Positions 34,463 through 44,415 are shown, counted from the stretch's first letter. The stretch: DNA of 64,000 bases from JADCRZ01 sp037718865 (GCA_037718865.1 JBBJMP010000005.1:271090-335089); one strand, 5' to 3'. A program made the numbers and translations. The notes: generated from the letters alone by a model not told the origin.

Positions 34463-35965
34463 ATGCCCGGTAAATACATTCTTGCCCTGGATCAGGGAAC
34501 AACAAGTTCCCGCGCCATCCTCTTCGATAAAGGCGGTAATATGATCAGCATGGCGCAGAAGGAATTTAACCAGATCTACCCGCAGGCCGGATGGGTGGAA
34601 CATGATCCGGAAGAGATCTGGTCGTCACAATATAGCGTATTTGCAGAAGTGCTTGCCCGCGGCAATATTCAACTGCAGCAGGTAGCCGCTATAGGCATAA
34701 CCAACCAGCGGGAAACTACCCTGGTCTGGGATCGCGGGGATTCAAAACCTGTCTGCCATGCCATTGTGTGGCAGGACAGAAGAACAGCTTCGTTCTGTGA
34801 CCAGTTAAAACAGGCAGGCCTGAGCGACACAATCCGGGAAAAGACGGGGCTTGTCATTGATGCCTATTTCTCCGCTACCAAATTAAAATGGATATTGGAT
34901 AATGTGCCGTCTGCCAGGGCCAGGGCGGACAAAGGCGAACTGGCTTTCGGGACAGTAGATACCTGGCTGGCCTGGAAACTCTCCAAAGGAAAACTGCATA
35001 TAACGGATGTAACGAATGCATCCCGTACCATGCTGATGAATATTCATACCTGTGAATGGGATCCGGACCTACTCAGGCTTTTCGATATTCCTTCTTCTAT
35101 GCTACCTGAGATAAATCCGTCAAGTAAAATGTATGGGGTTACTGACAGTGTAGTCCGGAATTCGAATATTCCGATATGCGGAATTGCAGGTGACCAGCAA
35201 TCGGCACTATTTGGTCAAATGTGTACCCAACAGGGAATGGTTAAGAATACTTATGGTACAGGTTGCTTTATGTTGATGAATACGGGCAGCAAAGCGGTGT
35301 CCTCAAAAAATAACCTGATTACCACCGTTGCCTGGAAAATACACAATAAAGTAGAATATGCACTGGAAGGAAGCATTTTCATTGCAGGCGCCATCGTACA
35401 ATGGTTAAGAGACGGATTACAGATCATCCGTTCCTCTGCCGAGGTGGAGGCCCTGGCCCTTCAGGTAAATGATACCGGCGGAGTATACATGGTGCCGGCT
35501 TTTGCCGGCCTGGGAGCTCCTCACTGGAACCAATATGCGCGGGGAACTCTGTTTGGGCTGACCAGGGGCACAGTCAATGCACATATTGCAAGGGCTTCGC
35601 TGGAGAGTATTGCCTACCAGACAATGGACGTATTAAAAGCAATGGAATCGGATGCAGGAATTACAATCCGGGAACTAAGGGTAGACGGAGGGGCTACCGT
35701 GAATAACTTATTGATGCAGTTTCAAAGCGATATTCTGCAGGTTCCGGTGGTAAGACCGCGGGTTTATGAAACCACTGCTTTGGGCGCTGCTTATCTCGCC
35801 GGACTGGCTATAGGTTATTGGAACGATATGCACGAAATAGAACAGCAATGGAAGGCGGATCAGCGGTTTACTCCCACAAGATCTACCGAAGCCATGGCAC
35901 CATTCATCAAAGGATGGCAAAAAGCGGTGGCTGCCAGCATATCGTGGGCTGAGGATAAACGTTAG
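34463..35965 (+). CDS. glpK: Glycerol kinase
   Basis: 500-residue FGGY-family kinase, close to the 500 residues of E. coli GlpK. The N-terminal phosphate motif ALDQGTTSSRAILFD and the later GVTDSVVRNSNIPICGIAGDQQSALFGQ segment with the catalytic aspartate/ATP region are present, as are the FGGY signatures near GALGAAYLAGLAIGYW. It phosphorylates glycerol to sn-glycerol 3-phosphate. It is the first of three plus-strand genes, glpK-glpD-glpF, with 35-base and 33-base gaps. Confidence 0.96.
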   Translation: MPGKYILALDQGTTSSRAILFDKGGNMISMAQKEFNQIYPQAGWVEHDPEEIWSSQYSVFAEVLARGNIQLQQVAAIGITNQRETTLVWDRGDSKPVCHAIVWQDRRTASFCDQLKQAGLSDTIREKTGLVIDAYFSATKLKWILDNVPSARARADKGELAFGTVDTWLAWKLSKGKLHITDVTNASRTMLMNIHTCEWDPDLLRLFDIPSSMLPEINPSSKMYGVTDSVVRNSNIPICGIAGDQQSALFGQMCTQQGMVKNTYGTGCFMLMNTGSKAVSSKNNLITTVAWKIHNKVEYALEGSIFIAGAIVQWLRDGLQIIRSSAEVEALALQVNDTGGVYMVPAFAGLGAPHWNQYARGTLFGLTRGTVNAHIARASLESIAYQTMDVLKAMESDAGITIRELRVDGGATVNNLLMQFQSDILQVPVVRPRVYETTALGAAYLAGLAIGYWNDMHEIEQQWKADQRFTPTRSTEAMAPFIKGWQKAVAASISWAEDKR

Positions 35966-36015
35966 TTGACACCTATGCGGCAGTTGAATATTTATAGTAT
36001 TTGTTCAAAAATAAC

Positions 36016-37611
36016 ATGCCCTATAATGAACAGGCTCCTGAACATCGAATGAACCGTAAAACCATGATACAACAATTGGAATCGCATTTGGGAGAATGGG
36101 ATGTCTGTATTATTGGTGGCGGGGCAACCGGTCTGGGTACGGCGGTTGATGCTGCTTCCCGCGGGTTTAAAACCCTGCTGGTCGAGCAACATGATTTTGC
36201 AAAGGGCACCTCATCACGCTCAACTAAATTGATCCATGGAGGTGTCCGGTATTTGCAGCAGGGCAACATCAAACTGGTCATTGAAGCATTGAGGGAAAGA
36301 GGACTGCTGCGAAAGAACGCACCGCATCTGGTGAAAGACCAGTCTTTCGTCATTCCAAACTACAAGTGGTGGGAAGGCCCTTTTTATGGTTTCGGTTTAA
36401 AAATTTACGACTGGATGGCGGGAAGGCTGGGTTTAGGACCTTCGCAGGTTTTATCCAGGGAAGAAACCCTTCAACTGGCTCCGACGCTTGATGGACAGGG
36501 CCTCAGGGGCGGCGTACTATATTTTGACGGCCAGTTCGATGACGCACGTTTAGCCATTAACCTGGCTCAAACAGCCACTGACCACGGAGGCGTGTTGTTA
36601 AACTATATGCAGGTAACACAATTGCAGAAAAAAGATAGTCGCATAACAGGTGTACAATGCAGAGATGCCATTACAGGACAAACGTATTCGGCACAGGCAA
36701 AAACGGTGATTAATGCCACGGGCATATTTACTGATTCCATTCTGCAGATGGATATCAAAGATGCGCCTCCCATAATAACCCTGAGCCAGGGCATTCATTT
36801 GGTGCTTGACAAAAGTTTTTTGCCAGGTAAGGCTGCCATTATGATCCCTCATACAGATGATGGCAGAGTGTTATTTGCAGTGCCCTGGCATACCAAAACG
36901 TTGGTAGGTACCACGGATACTCCTGTTGAGCATCCCTCTTTAGAACCAAAAGCCAGGCAGGAAGAAATATTATTTATCCTTACCCAAATCGGCAAATACC
37001 TGCTAAAAAATCCTGAATGGAATGATATACGATCGGTGTTTGCCGGACTTCGTCCGCTGGTTAAAGGAAATGCCCAGCATACAGCCGCATTACCGCGCGA
37101 TCACCTGATCCAGGTAAGTGATACCGGATTGATTACGATCACCGGCGGCAAATGGACCACCTACCGCAGAATGGCGGAAGATGTGGTGAATATCGCTATC
37201 AGCGTTGGAGCCTTGGAAAAAAAGATCAGCAAAACGGAAGATCTGCCCGTTCATGGCTGGAAAAATGACATTGACTATAACGATGAATTGTATTTTTACG
37301 GTACCGCGGCGACGGAGATCAGGCAGTTGATTAAAGAGGATGCCGCAATGGGCGAAAAAATCAATGCTTCCCTTCCATACCGGAAAGCAGAAATCATCTG
37401 GGCGGTTCAACATGAAATGTGCATGACCGTAGAAGATGCGCTGGCCAGGAGAACCAGGGCATTACTGCTGGATGCAAAAGCGGCAATAGCTGCCGCACCG
37501 GCTGTGGCGGCTTTAATGGCCAAAGCAATGAATAAAGAAGCGGACTGGGAAAAAGAACAAATCGAGTCCTTCACTATAATGGCTAAGCAATATCTTCCCG
37601 ATCCGTTTTGA
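36016..37611 (+). CDS. glpD: Glycerol-3-phosphate dehydrogenase (aerobic, GlpD)
   Basis: 531 residues from ATG 36016 (TTG 36001 and ATG 36049 are alternatives). The FAD-binding motif DVCIIGGGATGLGTAVDAA is at about residues 31-49 and the signature HGGVRYLQQGN follows near 72-82; the C-terminal domain ends in the DAO_C region. It oxidises glycerol 3-phosphate to dihydroxyacetone phosphate at the inner membrane, passing electrons to quinone. It is the middle gene of the glycerol operon. Confidence 0.95.
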   Translation: MPYNEQAPEHRMNRKTMIQQLESHLGEWDVCIIGGGATGLGTAVDAASRGFKTLLVEQHDFAKGTSSRSTKLIHGGVRYLQQGNIKLVIEALRERGLLRKNAPHLVKDQSFVIPNYKWWEGPFYGFGLKIYDWMAGRLGLGPSQVLSREETLQLAPTLDGQGLRGGVLYFDGQFDDARLAINLAQTATDHGGVLLNYMQVTQLQKKDSRITGVQCRDAITGQTYSAQAKTVINATGIFTDSILQMDIKDAPPIITLSQGIHLVLDKSFLPGKAAIMIPHTDDGRVLFAVPWHTKTLVGTTDTPVEHPSLEPKARQEEILFILTQIGKYLLKNPEWNDIRSVFAGLRPLVKGNAQHTAALPRDHLIQVSDTGLITITGGKWTTYRRMAEDVVNIAISVGALEKKISKTEDLPVHGWKNDIDYNDELYFYGTAATEIRQLIKEDAAMGEKINASLPYRKAEIIWAVQHEMCMTVEDALARRTRALLLDAKAAIAAAPAVAALMAKAMNKEADWEKEQIESFTIMAKQYLPDPF

Positions 37612-37644
37612 TCATTAATATGCACCACCTAAAAACCTGCAAGT

Positions 37645-38349
37645 ATGACTCCCTTTTTTGGTGAACTGTTTGGAACCGCCCTGCTCATCATTCTTGGAAA
37701 TGGTGTAGTAGCTAATGTTGTTCTGAACAAAACAAAGGGCCACAATAGTGGTTGGATCGTCATCACCTTTGGCTGGGCCATGGCTGTGTATGTCGCTGTG
37801 TTTATTGCCGCGCCTCACAGTAAGGCGCATCTCAATCCTGCCGTCACGCTTGCTTTTGCCTTTGTGAAAAAGCTGGACTGGAATAAAGTGCCTTTGTATA
37901 TTACCGCTCAACTACTCGGATCGATGGCCGGGGCAGCCATGGTTTGGATTGCCTATCGGCGGCATTTTACCGAAACACAATCTGCAGATGCCAAGCTGGC
38001 CGCATTTTGTACCTCGCCGGCCATTCGGAACACCCTGGATAATCTGTTAACCGAAATTATCGCCACCTTTGTTTTTATTACCGGGATACTTCATATCGCT
38101 GCTCCGGCAAACAGCCTGGGAGCGCTGGATGCCCTTCCTGTTGCTCTGCTGGTGTTTGGCATCGGGTTATCTTTAGGTGGCCCGACAGGTTACGCCATAA
38201 ATCCTGTAAGGGACCTTGGACCACGTTTGGTTCATTTTTTACTGCCTCTTTCGGGTAAGCGTGACAGTGACTGGCCCTATTCCTGGATACCGGTAATCGG
38301 TCCGGTGATCGGGGCGTTGCTGGCTGCGGCCATTTTCAACATGATCTGA
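37645..38349 (+). CDS. glpF: Glycerol facilitator (aquaglyceroporin)
   Basis: 234-residue MIP channel with six membrane helices and the two half-helix motifs: HLNPAVTLAFA and INPVRDLGPR. The Asp-Arg after the second NPV/NPA motif (NPVRD) is typical of glycerol facilitators rather than water-only aquaporins. It is the last gene of glpK-glpD-glpF and ends ten bases before the convergent aminotransferase gene. A dedicated repressor gene (glpR) was not seen next to the operon. Confidence 0.92.
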   Translation: MTPFFGELFGTALLIILGNGVVANVVLNKTKGHNSGWIVITFGWAMAVYVAVFIAAPHSKAHLNPAVTLAFAFVKKLDWNKVPLYITAQLLGSMAGAAMVWIAYRRHFTETQSADAKLAAFCTSPAIRNTLDNLLTEIIATFVFITGILHIAAPANSLGALDALPVALLVFGIGLSLGGPTGYAINPVRDLGPRLVHFLLPLSGKRDSDWPYSWIPVIGPVIGALLAAAIFNMI

Positions 38350-38358
38350 AATCCTGCC

Positions 38359-39546
38359 TTAGGTCAGGCACACACTGCAGCTGTTGATAATTATTTTACA
38401 CGCTGCTTCAATCTGCTGTTCTTCAATCATCAGGGGCGGGGCAATGCGCATACAATGAGGAGCAAACAAAAACCAGTCGGTCACCAATCCCTGCTGCAGG
38501 CACCGTTCAATTATTTTTTTGTTGATGTCAAAACTAGCGAATTCCACAGCCATCCATAAGCCGGATGATCTTACCGATCTAATAGCCGGGTCAGTTAATG
38601 CCGAACGGAATAAGGCCTCTTTTCGTTTTACCTGATCAATCCATTCTTCGTCAAGCAAAACCTGCATGGCAGCCAAACCCGCGGCGCAACAGACCGGATG
38701 GCCTCCAAAAGTAGTAATATGCCCAAGCTCCGGCTGGAAACTCAGTGTAGACATAAGTTTTTTATCGGCTACAAAAGCACCCAGTGGCATGCCTCCTCCC
38801 AACGCTTTGCCGAGTAATAGAATATCTGGCACCACTCCATATGCAGTAAAAGCCCACAAAGTTCCCGTCCGACCAAACCCGGCCTGGATTTCATCCAGGA
38901 TCAACAACACCCGATGCTCATCACATTTACGCCTCAGGGCCTGCATCCATTCTACAGACGGGATTTGAATTCCGCTTTCCGCCTGCACCGTTTCTGCAAT
39001 AACACAGGCGGTTTTACCAGTGATATGTTCCAGTGAAGCGGATTCATTATAATCCAGATGCAGCACATCCGGCAGTAAAGGGCGGAAAGCATTTCTCCAG
39101 TATTCGTCTCCAATTACACTTAACGAACCTTGCGTGGAGCCGTGATAGGCGTTCTTAAATGCAACGATCTGAGTGCGGCCCGTAGCCCGTTTGGCCAGTT
39201 TCATAGCGCCCTCTGTTGCTTCGGTGCCTGAATTGGTAAAGTAAACAGTATTTAAAGAACTTGGTAAATGATTGGCCAGGAAAGCCGCATACTGAACCTG
39301 TGGAGATTGGATGAACTCGCCATATACCAGCACGTGCAGGTAAGCATCAGCCTGTTGCCGGATCGCTTCCACCACTTTCGGATGGCAGTGGCCCGTGTTA
39401 CAAACACTGATGCCTCCTATTAGATCAATGTACATTTTCCCTTGTACATCGTATAAGAAAGCGCCCTTTGCCCTGCTGATCTCCAAGCCCATGGGTGCCG
39501 GGGAGGTTTGGGCCAGGTGGCGGAAGAATAATTCGCGTTGGTTCAT
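38359..39546 (-). CDS. Class III aminotransferase (acetylornithine/4-aminobutyrate type)
   Basis: 395 residues from ATG 39546; the upstream TTG at 39588 adds 14 residues and is less likely. The PLP lysine lies in LLLGKALGGGMPLGAF, with DEIQAGFGRTG and TNSGTEATEGAMKLAKR also conserved. The family covers ornithine, acetylornithine, 4-aminobutyrate and similar omega-aminotransferases; the substrate cannot be assigned. It is alone on the minus strand, ending next to glpF. No other arginine or lysine genes are nearby. Confidence 0.88.
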   Translation of the reverse strand: MNQRELFFRHLAQTSPAPMGLEISRAKGAFLYDVQGKMYIDLIGGISVCNTGHCHPKVVEAIRQQADAYLHVLVYGEFIQSPQVQYAAFLANHLPSSLNTVYFTNSGTEATEGAMKLAKRATGRTQIVAFKNAYHGSTQGSLSVIGDEYWRNAFRPLLPDVLHLDYNESASLEHITGKTACVIAETVQAESGIQIPSVEWMQALRRKCDEHRVLLILDEIQAGFGRTGTLWAFTAYGVVPDILLLGKALGGGMPLGAFVADKKLMSTLSFQPELGHITTFGGHPVCCAAGLAAMQVLLDEEWIDQVKRKEALFRSALTDPAIRSVRSSGLWMAVEFASFDINKKIIERCLQQGLVTDWFLFAPHCMRIAPPLMIEEQQIEAACKIIINSCSVCLT

Positions 39547-39693
39547 GGTTTGCCAATGACTGCTTAAGCCTGGTTTAGTCAAACGCAATCTAATGATAAC
39601 GTTGCAGAAAATTTTCAGGATATTTGTTTACAACGGATAATCCGGACTTACATAAAGAGCGGAGCTTAAATAGTATTTAAACCTGACTGACCT

Positions 39694-40206
39694 ATGCCAG
39701 TTATCCTTCCGGTTGAAGGGGTATTTCCAAGCTTTGGTAATGATTGTTTCATTGCTCCCAATGCTACAATAGTGGGAGATGTTGTCATGGGTGACCAGTG
39801 CAGTATCTGGTTCAATGCAGTAGTGAGGGGCGATGTGAACAGCATCAGGATGGGCAACCTGGTAAATGTACAGGATGGGGCCGTAATACACGGCACCTAT
39901 CAGAAATCGAAAACCGTGATCGGGAATAAGGTTTCTATCGGACATAATGCCATCTTACACGGGTGTACTGTACAAGATAATGTACTTATCGGCATGGGTT
40001 CAATTGTTATGGATGATGCCGAGATAGGCAGCAATTCGATCATTGCGGCGGGTGCGGTAGTGCTGGAAGGCACCATTGTAGAACCCGGCAGCATTTACGC
40101 AGGTGTTCCGGCAAAAAAGGTCAAAGACATTTCCGAAGAGATGATCTCTGGAGAAATAAACAGGATAGCAAACAATTATGTCCGTTACGCCGGATGGTTT
40201 AAGTAG
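39694..40206 (+). CDS. Gamma-class carbonic anhydrase family protein
   Basis: 170-residue left-handed beta-helix protein with hexapeptide repeats. The three zinc histidines are His66 (VIHGT), His84 and His89 (IGHNAILHGC), as in gamma-carbonic anhydrases and YrdA/PaaY/CaiE-type homologues. The homologous YrdA-type proteins often lack the Glu residues of the classical enzyme, so carbonic anhydrase activity is not certain. It is a lone gene. Confidence 0.85.
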   Translation: MPVILPVEGVFPSFGNDCFIAPNATIVGDVVMGDQCSIWFNAVVRGDVNSIRMGNLVNVQDGAVIHGTYQKSKTVIGNKVSIGHNAILHGCTVQDNVLIGMGSIVMDDAEIGSNSIIAAGAVVLEGTIVEPGSIYAGVPAKKVKDISEEMISGEINRIANNYVRYAGWFK

Positions 40207-40318
40207 TCGGAGTCGGCTTTAACCGGTTGGTGGTTGGTGAAAACACCATCTACGGGCAGTAGGCTGGACTACCAGATAATATTTTTTATCTTCATTCGTT
40301 TTACCTGAAATTTACCTA

Positions 40319-40507
40319 ATGAAGTTACGCCGTCATTTTGCTGCACTACTGATCTGTTGTTCATTTTTGCTGTTGTGTACATCGTGCAGGATGTTGAGCA
40401 ACCTCTTCGGACCCAAATACGGCTGTCCTTCAAACGGTAAAAATGTAGGAGCTGAAAGGCTGCTGAGCGGAGAGAAACTGCCTAAAGCAAAAAAATTCAA
40501 ATCCTAG
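40319..40507 (+). CDS. Small lipoprotein of unknown function
   Basis: 62 residues with a lipoprotein signal ending in the lipobox LCTSC (Cys23), preceded by Arg-rich MKLRRHF. The mature part, about 39 residues, is short and basic, with GCPSNGKNVGAERLL. Small lipoproteins with this GCP...NVGAE pattern are common in Bacteroidota, without known function. It lies 112 bases downstream of the carbonic anhydrase-like gene and is convergent with rsgA. Confidence 0.7.
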   Translation: MKLRRHFAALLICCSFLLLCTSCRMLSNLFGPKYGCPSNGKNVGAERLLSGEKLPKAKKFKS

Positions 40508-40554
40508 TGAAGTTCGAAAATAGGTCATCTGCCAATCTGCAGCAACACAATCCT

Positions 40555-41481
40555 TCAATAAGTTTTTTCATCGATTGAGTCGAGGATATTACAATAGCTG
40601 ACGTAACGTTCAACATGTATTTCTCCATCTGTCATGGCCTGCTTTACTGCACAACCGGGCTCATTGATATGCATACAATTATTGAACTGGCAATCGTTAA
40701 TGCGTTTACGCATTTCGGGAAAGAAATGAGATAGTTCGTATTTCTCTATATCAATCAGTCCTAATTCCCTTATGCCCGGGGTATCAATTACTTTTCCACC
40801 CTGGGGCAGGTCAAACATTTCAGCAAAAGTGGTCGTATGCAGTCCTTTACCACTCCAACCGCTTACGTCCTGTGTTTTTAGCGCAAGTTGAGGAAAAAGC
40901 AGGTTGATGAAGGAAGACTTACCTACTCCTGAATGCCCGCTTAATAAGCTGATCTTTTCTTTTAGTATTCCGTTTACTTCTTCCAACCCAATATCCTGCT
41001 GAACACTTATCGATAGGATCCTGTAGCCAATCGCTTCGTACATCTCCCGCAACGTGGTAAATTTTTCCTGTTCTTTCTTTTTGTATAGATCCGACTTGTT
41101 GAAAACAATAATGGCAGGGATCTGATACGCTTCGGCAGTAATCAGAAACCGGTCAATAAATCCCTGCGAGGTTTTCGGATTTTTTAACGTTGCAAACAAC
41201 AGGCATTGATCAAGATTGGAAGCCACAATGTGGTGCTGGTTTTTATTGTGGGGCGAACTCCGGGCGATATAATTTTTCCTGTCTTCTATGCCGCTTATGG
41301 TAACCGTACGCTCACCTTCATTTTCCATGTCAATGTCTACAATATCACCTACGGCTATTGGATTAGTTGAGGTGATGCCATCAATCTTGAAGACACCCTT
41401 CATGCGGGCATTAAATGTGTTTCCCTCCCGGGTTTTTACGATATACCAGCTTCCGGTAGATTTGTAAACCAATGCTTTCAT
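40555..41481 (-). CDS. rsgA: Ribosome small-subunit-dependent GTPase RsgA
   Basis: 308-residue circularly permuted GTPase that matures the 30S subunit. An N-terminal OB-fold (about 1-70) precedes G4 NKSD (128-131), then G1 GHSGVGKSS (182-190) and G3 DTPG (233-236), the reversed order that defines the YjeQ/RsgA family. The C-terminal zinc site is Cys264, Cys269, His271, Cys277. It starts seven bases after the BatD-like gene on the same strand, so it is probably the last gene of the MoxR operon. Confidence 0.96.
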   Translation of the reverse strand: MKALVYKSTGSWYIVKTREGNTFNARMKGVFKIDGITSTNPIAVGDIVDIDMENEGERTVTISGIEDRKNYIARSSPHNKNQHHIVASNLDQCLLFATLKNPKTSQGFIDRFLITAEAYQIPAIIVFNKSDLYKKKEQEKFTTLREMYEAIGYRILSISVQQDIGLEEVNGILKEKISLLSGHSGVGKSSFINLLFPQLALKTQDVSGWSGKGLHTTTFAEMFDLPQGGKVIDTPGIRELGLIDIEKYELSHFFPEMRKRINDCQFNNCMHINEPGCAVKQAMTDGEIHVERYVSYCNILDSIDEKTY

Positions 41482-41488
41482 TGTAAAA

Positions 41489-42400
41489 TCACTCCTTGTA
41501 CAATTCGTTAATTAATTCCACAGTAGTTTTCACATGCCGGTAGCTCAGTTCATTGTCCTCATTTTCCGGATTGAATTTGGCAAATTTAACGGCGTCGCTC
41601 ATTCGCAGGGTTTGAGCCAGTTGTATGAATGACTCATGCGGCAAATTCAATTGCTTCACCTGCATGATCAGCTCTTCATTTGTTTTCTGCATGGTAACCA
41701 CTTTCACTTTGCGGGAGATAAACAACCGTAAAATATCGTTCAGACCGGTATAATATTGCTTTACCAGTCCCTGCCGGGGCAATTGCTGGTTATGCAATTT
41801 TTCGAGCGATGACATGGCCTCTTCGAATGGACCGAGAACGGGCTCGTCTTTTTTTCCCGGCAGTTGCTTTTGAGGCGCTTGTTTCCGGAGAAAATAACCC
41901 AGGGCCAAAAAAGACAATAGGGTGAGCGCTGCCAAAGCCCAGTTAATATATCCGGCATAAGGATTTTCTACTTCAAGAATATCTTTAATATCATGATACT
42001 CCCGGGCCGGATCAAATTCGGAGAAAGCCACTAAAACGGGAAGGGTATCAGTCAGGTAAGATTTGCCGTTTACTTCCAGCGCCAGTGCAGGAATAACCCA
42101 ACGGCCCGAATCGAAGCTTGTAATCGTCAACACCTGCTTATAGGTCTTCTTTTCCTGTTGCAAAAGGGTATCGACCCCGGGCTGTTCAACGAATTCGAAG
42201 TGAGGGATACTGTCAATCATAAACCATTTGGCATCAAAACCCATAGGTACATTAGCCTCCAGCTGCAAGCGGATCTGCTCACCAATCAGTATTCTATCCT
42301 TGTCGATGGTCGCTTTAACATAAACAGTCTGGGAAAAACAGAAGCTAGTGGAGCAGCTCAGCAGTAATACAGAAACGCTATGTAAAAATCTTTTAACCAT
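41489..42400 (-). CDS. BatD-like/DUF4381-type membrane protein
   Basis: 303 residues with a signal peptide (about 1-24), an extracytoplasmic immunoglobulin-like region (DKDRILIGEQIRLQLEAN start, as in BatD), a membrane helix at about 152-170, and a cytoplasmic C-terminal part. The location in an operon with MoxR and DUF58 is the typical setting for BatD and DUF4381 proteins of the aerotolerance (Bat) type cluster. Function is not established. There is a 134-base gap to the DUF58 gene upstream. Confidence 0.7.
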   Translation of the reverse strand: MVKRFLHSVSVLLLSCSTSFCFSQTVYVKATIDKDRILIGEQIRLQLEANVPMGFDAKWFMIDSIPHFEFVEQPGVDTLLQQEKKTYKQVLTITSFDSGRWVIPALALEVNGKSYLTDTLPVLVAFSEFDPAREYHDIKDILEVENPYAGYINWALAALTLLSFLALGYFLRKQAPQKQLPGKKDEPVLGPFEEAMSSLEKLHNQQLPRQGLVKQYYTGLNDILRLFISRKVKVVTMQKTNEELIMQVKQLNLPHESFIQLAQTLRMSDAVKFAKFNPENEDNELSYRHVKTTVELINELYKE

Positions 42401-42534
42401 ATTATGTGCATCCTTCGTCTTTCAAAGTGTCGGGATACTCTTCCTTTGCTGTGTGCTTTTTATTCATGCCCATCGTGACTTCCGGCTTCAGGCAGTATTG
42501 TCCCGCCTTTGTTTGACAGGAAGGAATACTTAGC

Positions 42535-43404
42535 TTACCTTCTTCCTATAAAAAATTTTTGTAACACTTTTACGTAATCTTCGTCAGTCCGAACATGCAA
42601 CAGGTCACTTCCTGACCGGAGGAATATATTCTTACACCATTCAGTATGGTTGAAAAATTTCCGTTCATAATGCTGACGCATCATGTAATCACCGGTATCT
42701 ATCCATCTACCTGCTCCGGTTTCTGCATCGATCACCTGCATCAGTCCCACATCGGGCAATTGCATGTCCATTCTGTCATAAACTTTAACGCCGATGACAT
42801 CATGTTTACGTCCCGCCACTTTCAGCGCATCGCCAAAACCTTCATCCAGGAAATCGCTTAATATGAAGGATATGCTTTTTTGTTTGGTAGCATTGTTGAA
42901 AAAACGGATGGCATTGCTCAATTTAGTGCCTTTCTGTTTAGGCTCGGCCGTAAGCATTTCACGAACTATGTACAAAGCGTGCTGCTTTCCTTTTTTAGGA
43001 GGAATATATTTTTCTACCTTATCACTAAAAAAGATTACGCCCACTTTATCATTATTACTGATTGCCGAAAATGTAAGCACTGCACCGATCTCCGTTACAA
43101 TATCTTTTTTCCGGGCATGTACTGTTCCGAACAATGAACTGGCACTTACATCGATCATCAACATGACTGTTAATTCCCTTTCTTCTTCAAATAATTTAGT
43201 AAACGGGTGAGAGAACCGGGCACTTACATTCCAGTCTATGAACCGGATATCATCTCCCGGATCATACTCTCTTACCTCACGGAAACTCATTCCCCGCCCT
43301 TTAAAAGCAGAATGGTACTCTCCGGTAAAAAGATGCTGGGTAATCTTTTTACTTTTTATTTCAAGCTCTTTTACCTTTTTTAATATTTCAGCTGTAGTAA
43401 GCAT
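42535..43404 (-). CDS. DUF58 domain protein (von Willebrand A-like)
   Basis: 289-residue DUF58 protein. The family start (KSKKITQHLFTGEYHSAFKG, residues 17-36) and REYDPGDDIRFIDWN core are present, followed by a MIDAS-like site in MLMIDVSASSLFG. Paired with MoxR ATPases across bacteria; the pair is thought to act on assembly or activation of partner proteins, with substrates mostly unknown. It lies 9 bases downstream of moxR on the minus strand. Confidence 0.92.
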   Translation of the reverse strand: MLTTAEILKKVKELEIKSKKITQHLFTGEYHSAFKGRGMSFREVREYDPGDDIRFIDWNVSARFSHPFTKLFEEERELTVMLMIDVSASSLFGTVHARKKDIVTEIGAVLTFSAISNNDKVGVIFFSDKVEKYIPPKKGKQHALYIVREMLTAEPKQKGTKLSNAIRFFNNATKQKSISFILSDFLDEGFGDALKVAGRKHDVIGVKVYDRMDMQLPDVGLMQVIDAETGAGRWIDTGDYMMRQHYERKFFNHTEWCKNIFLRSGSDLLHVRTDEDYVKVLQKFFIGRR

Positions 43405-43413
43405 ATAAATTGA

Positions 43414-44415
43414 CTAAGGCACCGGGATAGCCCTTAATACGTCTTCAATAATATTTTCCACATCAACGTTTTCAGCCTCAGCTTCATAAGTTAACCCGAT
43501 GCGATGACGTAACACATCCCTTGAGATCGTCCTTACATCTTCGGGAATTACGTAGCCGCGCTTATTTAGAAAGGCATTTGCCTTTGCGGCAAGTGCCAGG
43601 TTGATGCTTGCACGCGGAGAACCTCCATAAGAAATCAACGGCTTTAATTTATCCAACCGGTAGTTTTCAGGACTGCGGGTGGCGAAAACGATATCCAGAA
43701 TATAATTTTCCACTTTTTCATCCATATAGATCTGCCTGGTCAGGTCTCTGGCCTGCAATATTTCCTGAACTGAAACAACCTGTTCAACAGCCGGCGTATT
43801 ATGTCCCTGCGTATTTTGCCGAATGATCATCTGCTCCTCTGACTTGGTTGGATAATGTACGATTACCTTCATAATAAAGCGGTCAACCTGCGCCTCAGGC
43901 AGAGGATATGTTCCTTCCTGCTCAAGGGGGTTTTGCGTTGCCAGCACCAGAAAAGGCTCATCCAGTTTATACGTCTGTTCGCCTATGGTCACCTGTCTTT
44001 CCTGCATCGCTTCCAGTAATGCGCTCTGCACTTTAGCCGGTGCACGGTTTATTTCGTCAGCAAGTATAAAATTGGCAAAGATGGGACCCTTCCTTACCAT
44101 AAACTCATTTTTTTGCTGATTATAGATCATGGTGCCAATGACATCGGCGGGTAAGAGGTCCGGTGTAAACTGAATGCGGCTGAACTTAGCACGAATAGCC
44201 TGGGCCAAAGATTTGATAGTAAGGGTTTTGGCCAAACCCGGAACACCTTCCAGAAGCACATGGCCGTTGCTTAGTAATCCAATCAGCAACCTATCCAGCA
44301 TGTAATGCTGACCAACAATCACACGGCTTACTTCATCTTTCAGCCGATCAATAAAAGCTCCGCTATACTGGATCTTTTCATTTATCTGGCGAATGTCTTC
44401 GGCGGTTTGCAACAT
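43414..44415 (-). CDS. MoxR-family AAA+ ATPase
   Basis: 333 residues. Walker A is GVPGLAKT (57-64), Walker B FILADEINRAP (DEINR at 120-124), and sensor/arginine-finger residues follow in VLATQNPLEQEGTYPLPEAQ. It is the first gene of the minus-strand series moxR, DUF58, BatD-like, rsgA. Related MoxR-DUF58-BatABCD operons are known from Bacteroides, but the VWA proteins BatA/BatB and TPR protein are missing here. Confidence 0.94.
   Translation of the reverse strand: MLQTAEDIRQINEKIQYSGAFIDRLKDEVSRVIVGQHYMLDRLLIGLLSNGHVLLEGVPGLAKTLTIKSLAQAIRAKFSRIQFTPDLLPADVIGTMIYNQQKNEFMVRKGPIFANFILADEINRAPAKVQSALLEAMQERQVTIGEQTYKLDEPFLVLATQNPLEQEGTYPLPEAQVDRFIMKVIVHYPTKSEEQMIIRQNTQGHNTPAVEQVVSVQEILQARDLTRQIYMDEKVENYILDIVFATRSPENYRLDKLKPLISYGGSPRASINLALAAKANAFLNKRGYVIPEDVRTISRDVLRHRIGLTYEAEAENVDVENIIEDVLRAIPVP

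Noticed and set aside
39546..39588. Longer TTG start for the aminotransferase
   Set aside because: Extends 14 residues beyond a good ATG with no gain in family similarity.
42401..42534. Tiny minus-strand frame (23 codons) before the BatD-like gene
   Set aside because: Could be a leader peptide, but no supporting feature is seen; chance is likely.
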